Source: Suillus spraguei (taxonomy: Eukaryota > Basidiomycota > Agaricomycetes > Boletales > Suillaceae). From it: a DNA stretch of 64,000 bases. Numbering within the stretch: position 1 is the stretch's first letter; each line of letters opens with the position of its first letter. The notes under the pieces are model-generated. The model made no database searches. It had not been told where the DNA came from and was given only the letters and a program-made list of their open reading frames with translations. Where the stretch lies: positions 1 to 64,000 of the forward strand of contig JABCPU010000269.1 of assembly GCA_016800925.1 (NCBI GenBank), in the 5' to 3' direction. Positions 28,355-42,400 of this stretch are shown one piece after another. The position numbers were made by a program, and so were the translations under genes.

Positions 28355-31300
28355 TTACTCAGCGTCTCTGGCCTCTGGATACAACTCATGTGCCACCTGA
28401 TCTGCAATGGCCTCCTCGTGGTCAAGAGGCCCGTGGAATTTCCGATGATCGTCAACATCCTTACCTCCCAGCTCCACCTCAATATCTTTTTCCATGATGC
28501 TGGTAACTTCAGGACGCGCTTGATCCTCTGATTCACCGGTAGCGCTCACGTCGCCTGCTTGCACCTTAACATCCTCTTTTTCCTCAGCTGCTATCTCGGG
28601 TGCTGCACTCGTCGGTTCAAATGCCACCACGCTAATCTCTTTCTCATCCACATCAACAACCGACACGTCTTGTGCCGCAATCATCTGGCTCCTCATTTCC
28701 TTCTGCTTGTCCTTGGCAAATACATCACGCCCAGGCTCCGGCACACCAATAGGGACGGCGGTGTGGTGTTGATCTTCAGGCGGCGAGACCCCATCTTGCC
28801 CGAGCTCGTCCTCAACCACAATGGCTGCGCGCCCGCCGGGTTCACCGCCAATGGTTGTCACCGGAGTGGTCCGGTTCAAAGTAGGAACAGTAACACCTGA
28901 ATACTGAGAGTACTGTTGGGTGTTCAGCCAGAGTGCTTCATGAATGAAATAAGACTCACATCGTCCAAAAACTCGTTACTAACGCTCGTCAAAACCCAAA
29001 TTCATGATACAGCATCCAAGACTCACCAGGCAAAGTCCCAAGTCTTCACCCACTGTGCGTTCGTGCACTTCTTTTTTGTCCAGGGATCGCCATACGTCAA
29101 GGAACTAAACTTCGAGTATGTAAAGACCGCTATTACCATAAGGACGGCAGCAATCTGTAACCGAATCTTTGGTCGTAGAGTTGATGTGGCGAGGTCGAAC
29201 ACAGCGCAGTTAAGTAGAACTGCAAAATATAGCGCAGGAAAGTAGTGGTGAAGGAAGAGTTGACGGCCCATGAGGAAGAAGGGGAAGTAATGCATACAGT
29301 ACCCAACAAAGAGAAAACCACAGAGGGAATCATACTTGACAACCTTGGCTAAAATAGGTCACCCGAGTTAGCATGTCATGAGATCGAACTACACTAACCC
29401 TCACTGTTGTCAAAATCGCGGTATCCCCTCTTCGCGCGAAGCAAGAGGAAGCCTCTGACGATCATATATGTGATGACAGATGCCGTACTTGACCACCAAA
29501 CAAATGGATTACCAATTAGGTAGATCTGGCGATGATCCTTGACCCAGAAATTCTGATATACAATTAATCAAATATGAATCATAATTTCAATCGTACAACT
29601 CACAATACCACGGCGAAGACGAGGCCAGGTCAAAGGTCGAGAATCATACATGTGACGGTCGGTCAATCCGGCATTCGTTGTCCACATGACCTGCTGCAGC
29701 TCCCAGAACTTGGACAAGAACCCAGGAATCTTGTAATTGACCTTTGGAGCATTGGTCGATACTATGAAGAAACGGAATGAGAACACACCCGATGACAAGT
29801 GGTGCAGAGGTCTTACGTTGTGGATGCTTTGCAGCAGTCTCGACGTACCACAGCGAGTTGGCCTTGACAGCGTTCTTGTTGCACGTGACTTCCTGCTGCT
29901 CGAAACCCCACTCAGGGAGTTTCACCTTGTGCGAGAAGAGGTAACAGCCAGTATTTAGGTGCCTGAGCTTGAAATGCGTTCTTAACGTCCTCAGGCGCTT
30001 GCTCGACTCCTTATCACTTCTGTCGCCCTTTTCGATCTCAACAACCCAGTCGTCGTTAATGTCGCCGATAAAGCCAGTCATGCCGTACGCTGAAACCTCG
30101 TTCTGGAATTCGACATCTGACATGGGCGGGCGGACTTCGTGCGAATGGAGGGCCTTGTCGGTTACAATATGTCTTAGCTTGATACGGGAGCCATGGTCGA
30201 TATACACGATAGGCTTGTGCTCATAGTCGTAGTGTTCATAACCATCAACTGTCGCATTGAAGACTCGCCAGAGATTATTATCATCCCTATGCGGGTAGAG
30301 TGTTACTTGTTGCTCTGTCCAGCTATTCAATGGGAGATGAGATAAAATTAAGGTCACACGTACGTGCACTCCCTCCAGGGTAGTTGTGAGCATGAGAGTG
30401 CAGATAACCGCCTTGTGTATTCAGGTGTCGGATTGTGATATCTGAACCAAGGGCAATGTCTATAATAATAATGTAAAATGGGCATGTCAATGTGCATCAC
30501 TACAATATACGGACCTGCGTAGGTATCCTCCATCCCACGCCCCAGTGTCTGCCTGAATTCTGAGCTCATAAACGCATCACCTTCTCCTGAGCTTCCAAGA
30601 ATAAGGAAATGGAGCTGGAACATGGTCATGTAGAAAAAGATGGGTATCAATATGAGACAGACAGCCCGCGCGAAGAAATGCCTCGCCCACATCCTTGGAC
30701 TGACACGAAGATCGCCCAAGAGAAGCCACAATTGCAGGATAGTGCACACACCAACCGTCGCGATTGTGAAGAGACCAACCCATTTGCAGGATACGACAGC
30801 GCCCAGGGACAGACCAGTCAAAATGAGCCATGTCCACCACTGTTTTGTAAATGGTTCTTTCTTGTCCTCATTCGAAAACCCCACGAATAAGAAGATGGTG
30901 AGGGCTGTGAAAAATACGAGGGGAGAATCTAGCAGGATATGGCGAGATTGTGTGACTAGTCCGTTCTCGAATGTCAGAAATATTGATGCTAGTAATGCGG
31001 TGGTCGCGCGACAGTCAAGAGCTCGTAAGGTGAGATATGCGATTGGGACAGTTGCGACTCCAAACGTAGCGGGCACCATTCGCATAGCCACATATGGCGT
31101 GTTTTCGAATACCCTAGTTAAGGCATGCTCAATGATAGTAGAAATATATTATTTCCAATACACTCACTTCCCAATATCCTTGAAGTCAAAATCGCCATTG
31201 AAGCCAGATATGAAGGCAGCCGCAGTAATCAGCAACTTGGCAAGTGGAGGGTGCACGTCGACGAAATACCGCGTTTTGATATAGCGTGCCGCAAACTTAC

Positions 31301-31642
31301 CAAAGTGCACCTCGTCGAAACTGGTAGATATGTCATACGGACAAAGTGATTCAATAGCTAGACTTACACCACACTATTTGGTTTCGATATTCGGAACATC
31401 CTGACACCAAGGGCAATTAGAAGGATAACCGCCAGCAGTTTCCATTCCCCAGATGTGATATTAAGACCACCTGATGAATGACTTCTTTGCCCTGGCCCAT
31501 ACCCCTTGGAAGCCGCTTCACGTCGTTCATCTGCGCTCAAGTGGTCCGGTCGTATTGGCGGATATTTATGGGATGAAGGAATGACATGTGAAAGACCAGG
31601 CGGGGGACTAGCTGGACGGCGCGCTCTGACGTTGGCGGCCAT
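28355..31642 (-). CDS. PMT2: Protein O-mannosyltransferase, PMT2 subfamily (GT39)
   Basis: The enzyme transfers mannose from dolichyl-phosphate mannose to Ser/Thr of secretory proteins in the ER membrane; PMT2 proteins normally pair with PMT1 types. ATG 31642 starts a 92-residue exon ending in a membrane segment (KLLAVILLIALGVRMF). Splicing at GT|GTAAGT yields VVFDEVHFGKFAARYIK with the catalytic DE motif, then VDVHPPLAKLL. More membrane helices follow (30.4-31.1 kb), then three MIR-type units (ITIRHLNTQGGYLHSHAHNY, IKLRHIVTDKALHSHEV, FKLRHLNTGCYLFSHKV). These are followed by WGFEQQEVTC, VMWTTNAGLTDRH and the C-terminal helices (ALYFAVLLNCAVFDL). The last exon (28879-28355) is a long acidic tail of about 175 residues of low complexity, not part of the core family. 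About nine exons are present and no break was seen. Subfamily choice rests on the MIR wording, which resembles fungal Pmt2/PmtA. Confidence 0.9.
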
Positions 31643-31909
31643 AGCCTAAAGCACAAAGATAATGGAAGAAGTGCACTGGATGAAAGCAAAGGAAAACGCT
31701 AGACACCAAGTCGGGAAGTGAGATGTTGTTTGTTCTTGTTGGATTTGCACGGCTTTGGTAAACATATCAAAACAACCTCGTATGAATGTTTTTTTCTACG
31801 AAAATGCTTGTATGAGCGTTAACTATAGGGCTATGTATGAACTAGGCTACATCAAGTATTAATGATATGAGCATTATGTCTATTCATAATTAGGTAACGT
31901 GTGATTAAC
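31643..31909. other. Short intergenic spacer
   Basis: These 267 nt lie between the PMT2 start and the end of the upstream minus-strand ATPase gene. They should hold the PMT2 promoter and the ATPase terminator. No motif stands out. Confidence 0.4.
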
Positions 31910-34395
31910 TTATTCCTCATCCTCAGACTGCTCCAGTTCAGATGCTTCCTCTTCGCTTTCAGACTCCTCACTCTCTTCTTGACGAGGAACAACAAGAACC
32001 GACATGCCCCCATCTTTCGTTATACGAGCACGTGTCTTCATGATAATGTAATGTCTTCCAAATTGGCTCATCTTCAAGATGATTGGGGTATCTCTTTCAG
32101 TTCTCCTTGCGCTAGGAATGTCTGCATCCTGGGGGAACACGCCAATGCCTGATGGCGCAAGAACAATCGCTTGGCCAGTCTAGGCGTGTGTGGTGCATTA
32201 GCTGAGCGCCCCTGTTCAAGCCTCTAACGTACCTGGAGCTTAACAACCGTGTCAAATGCTGCATCTACAGACACGTCAGCAGAGATGTGTCGCGCAAGGT
32301 GGTCCCACCACGCTGGAGAAGAAAACCGATGCATGATAGCAACAGTACACAAGTCTAACAAAACAGGTGGCACCACAGTTGGCTCTGGGTTTGTATAAGC
32401 ATTGCTTCTCCTTCTAACTGAGGGTTAGAATTACCTTGGGTAGAAATGATGACACGCATCCCTAAATGCCTCTGCTCTCTTGTGAGGGTTAAGAGGGCCT
32501 TGGTTAGCCCTGAAACCCTCTATTCATGGACAAGTACTATAGTACGTGAGAACGGCACAACTTCAAAGAGATACCGAGAGAAATACCTTGTGGGCTTCAT
32601 CGACGACGAGAACCTTTCCAGTCTCAATCTCGGCCCTCACGAATAGCCTCGTGACGATCTCAAACAAGCCACATGCAGAGCCCGAGTCGATGAATGGATC
32701 TGATAAATCAACAATGGTCAACTGTCCCGCGGCGAAACGATGTGGGGTTGATTTGGGAGCAAAGGCATTTGATCTAGGTCCACTGATATTGGCGTACGTC
32801 TTTGAACCAAAAGTAACTGGCTGTGGATGGTTAGACTCCATGAACGAGTTCAGGAGGGCCAAGCGCTGTTCAAGACCGGCAAGTTGCGCGGGGTTGAACG
32901 TTCTCTTCTCTTCGTCAAGTCGTTCCATAAATAGTTTGTACGAAAATCTCTCTCCCAAATCTCGGAGAATGCTCTGGAAAGAAGCGGTTAGACTACAACA
33001 CATCCTGAACGGGTTATCATTATAACTTACAAGAATGATCTGGATGTAGAGTGGCGCTGAATCTGATGATCCGACAGCCATCATTGATAGAAAAGCTTGT
33101 GCATCCAACTCTGTCTCATTGAATAGTAAGGGAACTACTTCAACGTTCTTTCCAAGGGGGGCGTAAACACCCTTCATAGTATTGAGGGAAGACTTTGACA
33201 CGAATACTCGGACTTTTGGAGTCCTTACACCCTCTGTTAACGGGACACCCACCCATGCAGCTTCATTCGGAAGGCAACCGACACCACCTTCCCCAAAGTG
33301 GAGAACAAGTCCTGCTAGAGGCCGCTGCAGGGAACCTATTTCCTGGAGTTTCGGAATGAGCATGTTTTCAAGGAGGACCGAAACCGTATGTAATTTTCCT
33401 GAGCCTTGTACTCCACACACTACAGCAGTGAACGGTGTATTCTAGAAAGCTCGTGAGATACATAGGCAAAATATTGATCTGAAGGACTCGCCGTATTGAC
33501 ATAGAGTCTAGGATCTATAGGGACATAGGCACTTGATTTCGAACTTGATACCGAACATAAATATTAGGGACACGAAAAGAGAGAAACGACATACTGTATT
33601 GACAACACCTGACCCATCACTCCATATTGTGTGGAATTTTTCTTGTATCCAGCAGCGATATACGCTTCTCTCGTAATAAGAGGCGCAGTCTGTAATTCGT
33701 AGTCCTTACTGAGGTCTAACGCATCTATTGTCAGACTTCGGAGATGCTTCAACTCCACCTGCATCGATGAGAATAAAGAAGCTGACAGGTATAGGAAAAA
33801 CAAACCTTTGCAGATTTGACTGTGTCAAGGTCATAAATGGGCTCGTTGGTTGCTTCCGCGGGTTCTACACTAGTGTCAATACTATCATCATTTGCCTGTC
33901 AAAAAAGATATCAGGTTATAAATTATAAAGGTACTACCCGTATATACCACAGGGAGTGCCTTGGTGTTGACCGACTTGTGTGCTTTCGGTGAGAGGGTCG
34001 TCCCCGGGACTGATCTGTCAGTCCTCGAAGGAAGCTACGAGATTTAAAGCATCAGTAACAGACTAGTTGTTATAAAAATGCAGTTGGTTACATTAGTCCT
34101 GAACGTAAACGAAACTGGTTTTGTCGATGTTGAAGTCCTGCGAACGGTCGAAGTTATACCCAATGCAAGCGGAGGTTGCTTGGAAGGTTGACGGGTAGCA
34201 GGTTTCCGCGATGTTACTTGCCTACTTGGCCCCTTGTAGCTGCTCCACTTGGAGGCCGATTCAGAACGTTCACCAGAAAACTGCAAGACCCGTTGGCGAA
34301 GTTACATGTAAGTCTCAACCTGCACGCACCATGAACTAAATCAAAGCTGAATCATGACTATCAAATAAGAAGAAAAAAATCTTACTGACCATCGA
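31910..34395 (-). CDS. P-loop ATPase of the HerA/FtsK-like type, unknown role
   Basis: Read on the minus strand, a Ser/Arg-rich N-terminal exon (about 34286-34090) precedes VELKHLRSLTIDALDLSKDY and DPRLYVNTN. Then comes a P-loop, VCGVQGSGKLHTVSVLLENM (about 33420-33360), and far downstream the Walker B KVLVVDEAHKVF (about 32620-32580). The final exons read QTGQAIVLAPSGIGVF and RRTERDTPIILKMSQFGRHY, ending in an acidic tail at 31910. The layout resembles HerA-like ATPases common as single hypothetical proteins in Agaricomycetes. The Walker A has Leu where Ser or Thr usually follows the Lys (GSGKL). The first exon is not settled: an ATG lies at about 34393-34391, but an intron with a weak donor would be needed to join it. 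No function is assigned. Confidence 0.72.
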
Positions 34396-35052
34396 GCTAG
34401 TAAGACTAATTTGTGTTGTCAAGGACGAGTTTGCGTGATAGCGTCGAACAATCCCCAAGACAAAGAGAGAATTTTGGAACAGGGTCGACGGAAAAATGCA
34501 AAGACGCGTTTATATATATTGAATTAGGACACCGCGACGTCGACGCGATCACGTGCTGTATATTGGAGCCTATAGCCTGTTAATAACTTGAGACGAGTTA
34601 GTAATGAGTACTAGTTCCGATCAGAGAAAATAAGTACACTGCAAATCCTTGAAGGCTATCATTCGCGGTGCTGAGCGTTCTCAGTCAAGCTTTCAGTCAT
34701 GATGCGGCACAGGCTTGCAAGTCAGTGCAAGTCGAGAGAGAATGATAGTATGATTCATAGAATGTTCGTGTCATTTATTCAGGACCCGAACAACTACCCA
34801 GCCGCACCGGTGTATCATCGAAGATACTATACTTTTGTATAAGCCACTACGACTTACTCTCCACTCTAGGAAAAATTAATTGGAGAATTTCAATTGTTCT
34901 CACTCTGACCTGCGCCGTGTTTAATGGCGACCGAAACCGCCAAAGGATACTAGGAGGGGTCGATGTGGATGTGTTCCTGTGAATATGCTGAGAAGCTGAG
35001 ACCGTTCAATACGGCACCCACGTGCTTAGCCCCACCGGCCATCAGTGCTAAC
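34396..35052. promoter_or_regulatory. Divergent intergenic region (ATPase / hydrolase promoters)
   Basis: This region separates the minus-strand ATPase gene from the plus-strand alpha/beta hydrolase, so it should contain both promoters. TATATATATT at about 34511-34520 lies about 120 nt upstream of the ATPase start region. No other motif can be assigned. Confidence 0.4.
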
Positions 35053-36423
35053 ATGTCGCCCACACCAAACTTGCTGGAATGCGAAGCTCTACTTAAACCT
35101 GACAAACACTATCCACTGTATATCACTGCCAAGAAGTACTGGTTACCAGAATTTGAAGCTCACTGGGACGACGAGCAAGCAATCACACTTATCTTGCTTC
35201 ATTCGACCAGCTTTCATAAAGAGACCTGGCAGCCTACCCTGGAACGTATCTTCCAGTGTTCTTCAGCTTATTCCAGAAATTCATCAAAATTGCTGAAGAT
35301 CAAATGTGCTTGGGCAATCGACTGTCCAAACCATGGTGTATCTGCTGCTCTCAACGATGATGCACTTCGGCAGGCACCTTTTTACCGCAGTTGTGAGTCC
35401 CTTTGATTGCACAATAACAGACGAACGGTTGAACTGGCACAGTCGGGTGTCGCAGATATGCAGATGCTGTCCAAAGATTTATGTCTGCTGGACCAATGCT
35501 CAGACCCATGTTTGACTTCCGAAGCCAACGTCTTGTTGGAATAGGTCATTCTCTTGGTGGAGTTGCTATGTTAGCCTCTTATTATTCACAACATGTGCGC
35601 TCCCGATTTACAGGTCTTGTGCTAGAACCATATTGCAGAACCTCGAGCTAGCCTTCAAATTTTCTTCTATCATCCTTGTGGAACCCATGCTCAGTCCAAA
35701 TGCAAAGGCGGTGGAACCATTGCGCCGTATTCTTGTAAAAAATGCATACGAACGAAGAGACGTGTGGCCTTCTCGAGAATGCGCGTATCAGGAACTGAAA
35801 CCAAGAAGGCGCTGGGACCCACGTGTCTTGGATTTGTATATTGTACACTGCATCTTGTTGTTCTCCTACATCGTCACCCTAATGACCTCACAGAAATTTG
35901 GACTTCGGACTCACCCAGGTGCGCATCATCCGCAAGCACCCTACGATGGTATCAGCTTAGCATGCTCACGCGAGGAAGAGGTGGTACGCGACTAAGGTCT
36001 TCTGTGGAATAGTCGACCCCACTGAGCTCAACTATTAGACGATGTACAGAGAGCCAGACGGTGCAACCAAACCAGTGCAAGACTTGGACAAAATTTGCCC
36101 ATACATTCCTGTCAGCATTGTATTTGGAAGCAACAACGAATACATGTACGCAGTTACCATAAATCCAAGTTTAATCCTTGACGGACGTGTATGCGGTGCT
36201 GTAGACCCCGCGAAGTGCAGGATGCCCTGATTGATCCAGCTTCAGGCAGGCATTTTTCCTCTGTCACATGGATCGACGGGGCAGGACACCTGGTATGCAG
36301 CACAATACTTCCTCTTCTGACATAAGTAATCATTTTTATCAGGTGCCTCAGCATGCACCTGATCAACTGGGAGAACAGATATTCAATATTTTGTCCTCTC
36401 TTAGATTATTTTCTAGGCTATAA
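35053..36423 (+). CDS. Alpha/beta hydrolase fold protein
   Basis: ATG 35053 gives MSPTPNLLECEALLKPDKHY, then ITLILLHSTSFHKETWQPTL, the beta strand and oxyanion-side loop, and AWAIDCPNHGVSAALND. The nucleophile elbow GIGHSLGGVAML lies at about 35540-35575. A short intron (about 35616-35653) leads to SIILVEPMLSP and RRDVWPSRE, WDPRVLDLYI. The closing exons give IPVSIVFGSNNEY, DPASGRHFSSVTWIDGAGHL with the likely catalytic His, an intron (about 36291-36342), and VPQHAPDQLGEQIF to TAA 36421-36423. Splicing through about six short introns restores a full frame, so the gene looks intact although no single frame is long. Substrate is unknown. It converges on URB1 with 19 nt between stop codons. Confidence 0.78.
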
Positions 36424-36442
36424 TTTATTACAACATCTGCGT

Positions 36443-39400
36443 CTATTCGACGCAGTTGGCTATCGATGACACAGATACTCGGACAGCTTCCAGTCTCGCC
36501 CATTCACCTATCGGGCTCCCATCCTCACCGACGATACCTCTCCACTGCAGTAGCCTGCATGTCAGGGCATCCCATTTTACGAACTTTTCGTCAAGTGACA
36601 TACTGGCCTGCCATAAGTCCTCGACAATACCACCCCACGCACGCAAGGGATCAGTAACTGGCGGTTGTATATGTAACCCATGACCGTGGTACGGAGGCTT
36701 AGAAGAGATGGCAGGGCCGTTGGCAGAACTAGACTTGCTGAAATCTATACAAGGCTCCAACTGTTCGAGAATCCCGATTGCGGTCATGAAAACATGCGAC
36801 AGATGAGAAGTTGAGGTTTGAGACGCTAGACTTAATCGTAGCGTCGCTCGAGCGGCTTGTTGGATAATGGCGAGCGATGGCGCTACAGGAAAAGAGAATG
36901 AGCCTCGAATCGGAGTGAAAACAGGCCCCGTACCATTGCAATTCTGTAAAACCAGCGACAAGCATCTGCACAGAGCATCTTGCCACTGACCGTTCGTAGC
37001 CCGCTGCAGTTTCGCAGTATTGGCCGTGATTAGAATGTTTTCGAGGATCTTTAGCCAAGCAAGGGAGTCCTCATTGCTTTGTGACAGTTGAACTTGCATC
37101 TCGATCCAGGATAGAAGAGATGACTTCAAAACAAGGGAAGTCGTTGCCTGAGCATTGGCAGTCAAGTTAGCGAGCACCTGTAAAATAATTTGAATTAAGG
37201 GTTGACGAGCGTGTTGGCGTCACGGACCTCTAGTACTGCGCGTCGCAACGCTTGATCACAAACTGAGCTCTGCACAAGACTGGAAAGAAGCTCCCATGTG
37301 TGTCGACGTTTAAGCACCTTCCAATCTTCTGTACTCATCATGCCGTCAGACAGGAACCTAATGATCCATCCACGCTCTTTCTTCCAGTCATCCGAGCTGC
37401 CATAAAGCATGCCATAAAGCATTGGCACATCAGTCACATCTAGTTCTGGGCGCTGAAGAAGGAAGCGCGCCGTGCGTGGGTAGATGAAATTGGAAGGATA
37501 AAACACCCCACGAAGAGCGTGAGATAGAATCAATGATGCAAATGAAGGTAGCCGTAAGGGAAGACCATCAGGTGAGGGCTTGATAAGGTTCTTCAGGAGG
37601 TTAAAAATGTACAATGCGTGCTGCTTCTCTTGCATATCCGAAAACTGACAAGAAGTGAGCGTCCCAACGCCTTATAACAAGATAAAACACTAACCTCCAC
37701 AGATTTCCACACCCTTGCCAACAAGCCGAGCGAGGCTTCACGAATCTGTGCATCTTTTGCAGACAAACAGCGGATAAGCAAACTAAAAACGTTCGATCGG
37801 AACGTCTGCACCCATTCAAGCGAGGAAGCTGGAGGACGATGTGCAAGCATCTGGGCAACGAGCAAAGTCACGAATAATGGATCGTAAACCTGTTCATCCA
37901 GCCCGACTTTCTCGCCTTCCTGTTCGTCTGACATACGTCTCCATATCGGGAACACATGACAGGTTCTCAACATGCGTATAGGATCCATGTTTTGTACTGC
38001 ATCAAGCTGGCTTGAAATAGACATATCAGGGGAAGGTGACCACTTGGCGAAAATAGACGATATAGGCGTCAACTTTTCAGCCTCATATAAACGGAAGATG
38101 CTCAACAGATTTCTATCTGAGGAAGAGATGGTCCCGCCGTATATGCGCATGAGTGGAATGATATGTGAAGGCTGGCATGTATTGGTGGGGTGGAGTCGGA
38201 ATAAAGCAGTGATGAAACGGATGATAGGATCTCTTCGAGATGACTCTTCAGAACCACATAGTTTAAAGAACTGAGGGTGTTGAAGTATGCTCTGCAGAGC
38301 TCGATTTACGACGACGGGCTGAAAACATTCACATTGAGCCTGAAGCTGCACAAGGTAACAAGATATAATTACCTTAAGGGGCGAGCACTGCAGTAATGCT
38401 ATGCCAATATCAAAGGCAACGGTATCAGCAAGTCGGTGCTGAATGATAGCGGTCAATAGAGGCTCCACGAAGTACGTCTTTGCCTTGAATCCTTGCTTGG
38501 CGATTTTCGCTGCGAACACAATTCAGCCAATGTACATGAAAAGCTTGTTCAATCCGACACACTTAATTGGACTAGAGTCATTCGGTCCTCTTCATCTTCG
38601 CCTTCAGGGCCAGAGAAATGACGCACAGCCCATTGCAGTCCACGCTCAGCTAATTCCGTTACGAGATCAACCAGCGGGGGAAATGATTGCAAGCGGGAGG
38701 CAATGCAGACGCTTTCTAGGGTAAATTGGTCGACAGCAAGGCGTTGCATATTCTTCTGTAGCAGGCTGGCGAGCTGTTGTTTACGAGTTGCATCTGCCTT
38801 GATTAAGATGCAGATGCAGTGGATGCACAATTGTCTCAGGCCCTCAGGGCGACGACGCTGAGGTAACATACGATCAAAGAGCGCAATCATAGTGGTGTCA
38901 CGAAACAAATCGATGACGTCACCACCCAGGTAATCCAAAACAGCATGCACTGCAGGTAGCAGAAGCTCAAAGGGATTGGTCGTCCAAGCTCCCGAGTTTA
39001 ACCATGCGACAAATTCCTTTGCAACACCGGATTGAGCATAAATCAGCCCGGACACAATGCGTGACGTAGAATCTGTCCAAGACGTCTTTTGAAACAACCT
39101 GGAGATGAAATTAGTGGGCAGTATACCCAGTTGTGAACTTCCAGAAGTTGGCAGGTATCGCGGTGATAAGGAAAAGTCCAATGTCTTCGCTCGTGTAGGC
39201 TGCCCATCATGGCATGACGGAAGATGCAAAGTCACTGTAACAGCTATCATTTCTTCGAGCACCTCGGAGTTAGGCAATACTCCATATAGTCTGAGGAGCT
39301 GCGAAGCAGGGATCCTCGAACTAGCGCATGTAAAGGAACCCTTCAGAGTATCGAGGACAAACTCCAGAACCTCCAGCACAGATGGCGTGAGAGCAGCATT

Positions 39401-42400
39401 GTTGGCATCGCACGCCTGATCAATAATGTTTAGAAGGATGTTTGGGTCCGCATAACTTAGCCACAACTTGATGGAACGTCCCTAGAGAAAAATTAGCGAT
39501 GTAAACACTCATGCATGGAGTCATCGTACTGTCTGCGGTCGTCCTGACTGAATCGATGCCTTAAAACACTCCGTCCAGTATGTACAAATCGAGTAGACCA
39601 TTTCCCTATCACCCTCACTGTTGGGATCAAGGGAAACATCGAGAAATGCACACAGAGCTACTTAAACAATTAACGAAAGAGGGAAAAATAGCATTGAGAA
39701 CATTACCTTTTTGCACAGTATCAGGAAGATCTCCAGACATACTCAGGCCATGGATAGATGGCGCCATCATCAGGACACACTCCTTTAGCCGAGCACCATC
39801 TTCCTTGGAGAGTTGACCGAGTGCCTTCTGCATAATCGCAGACAGAAAAAGTAGTAAATCGCACACAAGAGATTCCCGTTCCATGATCGAACAGATATCA
39901 TGTGCAATGAGGAAAACGGCACGCTCAATCTGTACCCGCATTGGTGGTCTGAGAAACAGACACTCTAGCATTGTTTCGCGACACCGTTTGTCCGCGATGT
40001 CAATTTCAGAGCTTTGCGTGAACATCCAATCAAACGAAAGGCTGTTGTAAAGTGTTTAGCATCCACAACGACACAGGGATCCAGGCAAGGCAGGAACATA
40101 CACTTGGAGGAGCTGCCTTGAGGCAGTCTTTAGATCACCGCCTTCCCACATCAGCGAATCTGCGGGATGAAGGTTCTCGAATAGATCCTTGAGAGCAGGA
40201 GGATGAAAGCGTTCGACCACGGTCGAAAGGCGGACGATATCCTGGGGCTGAAGTGTAGGTTCTACGAGGCGCAACCAGTCAACAAGCTCATATGCGTTGT
40301 GAATGCGTGCACTCAAGCTTTCAGCTAGAAAGATGCAGTCAATTTCCATCGGAATGAAAAAAAGCTGCACACACGCAGAGATACTCCTTCGATTTTCGTC
40401 AAGAAGTCTTTGACCTCTGAACTTGCGCTAGGCTCCGAGTGCTTACGCACAACCTGGAAATGACTGAGACATTTGTGCATGATCGACACCTCACGTCGGA
40501 TCGCAGAAGTGATGCAAGCATACTGAGAGTACAAGTTCTCGGGTGCTGCAGCATCATCCACTTTTCCAGAGAATATACGCAGAGCTGTCAAGTCTCTCTG
40601 CCCGCTTGCCAGTTTGAACACGAGCCTTCTCACAAACCCAGCAATGGCAAGTGCATCCGATGGGGTGAGCAATCTTCCCGCTAATTTTGCAGTAAATTGT
40701 TCAAGCACAGTCATGAGCAACGGACTCGGTGCGTCAACTGCTGAATTCTCCATGGGTAGAAGATCCTGAAGAGCCTCCAAGTATCGATACGGTGTCTTTA
40801 TACATCGCTGCGCGCAGTCGTCCAGAAAGGTTGCAACACCGTCAGATTCGTCAGTCAGGGCGGCGCCATCTGGGGCTTTGCAGCCTGTACCGCGACAGGT
40901 TGTTGGGAGGGAATCGAGCCACATGTCCACCTCGTCCGGGTGATCTTGGAAAAGAATGCTTTCAGCAAGGGTTTTCCTGAGGAGTGAGCGCAGGGTGCTC
41001 CGGACTGCTCTTGTTGGAGTCGCGCTAAATATCTTCAGAAGTGCATGAAGGTAAGTGTTTGCGGAGTTTGCTGTGATCGAAAATTAATTAGCACTCGAAG
41101 CCACCACTAGACATCGAATCATACTGACCAACCTTCCCAGACCAAGTAAATTGGTCGCTCTCTTGTAATAATCGAAGCACATGCAGCTGCTTCAAGCCAT
41201 GCATGCCACGTACGTTTCCAGTTTCCCTTACGGAATCCTGGGACGCATCCACAAGACCTTGCAACAACTTCCCTACGTCGAACCTCGCCTCTGCAACCAT
41301 CTGAGGGAAACACAAATGATATAACCAAAGCAATCTCTGAGCACTCTCCCCAAGTAAAGCTAGTTCCACCTCTTTGGCATCTACCTTCATTTGTGAGAAC
41401 GCCACCACAACCTGGAATTCCGGCACCCTTCTCCGAGCCTCTCGTTCAACCTCTCGACGGCGACGCGTCCATTGCCCACTTTCATCTTCCTCGAGTGTAG
41501 ATTCAACGTCTTGGAATGCACGGAAGACACGGGAGAGCTTGGTCAAGCACCTGGCTAATGCAAGCGCTGTACAATGTTGCACAAGGTGGGATGTAGACTG
41601 CAGTCCTTTGGAGAAATGCATTTTAGTACCAATGGAAGGAAGGATGTTCTCGAGGATGGTTGAGAGCGGTGGTGGATCGGGTTGATAAATATTGTGCCCA
41701 AGGATGAGGAATGATGAAACTGGTATAGGTTGAGAGATGACAAGTCCAAAGAACGCGATATTAGCTATCCACTTCGATGATAGACGGGGCTCCAGTGTCA
41801 GTCCTACGGCAGGCCAGTATCTAGAATAGCGAACATCAACGGGGATCTTCCATTAGCGACGCTGCATACCCAGCGACCAATTCTGGACATGCCACCAGAA
41901 TTTTCAACGCAAGTTCCTGTTGCCTGGCGTCTTCATTGGCCTTGAGGTTCTTCAGTATGTTACTCAAGATCTTGTTATATATTTTTCCGCCCTTCTTCGG
42001 CTCGTCGATGGCATCAACATCAATATCACGAGGGTACCATCCCCTGTCTTTGAAACAAATGCCTAGTCCTGGTCGTGTACAGATAGCGAGGAGAAAATGA
42101 TGCACAAGATCTGCCGGAATGTGGTCACCATCCGCGTTTTCAGCGACGGCGCGCTCGTACAATTTCAGGAGCTATTCCATACATTCGTTACTTCCTTTTT
42201 ATGTGAAGTATCACTCACATGTCCAATTGTGACCTCGGCGAAAAGTCCGATTTTCACGGTCCGTTTCACTTTTGGGTCAGACCACAACCCAACCCAGCAT
42301 ACTTCAAGAACTTTCCGAACGACCAGATATGAATCTTGAGAAAGGCCTTTGAAGATAGACAGGAATATGTCTCTTTGTTGCTCGAGGAAAGTCGTCTTCA

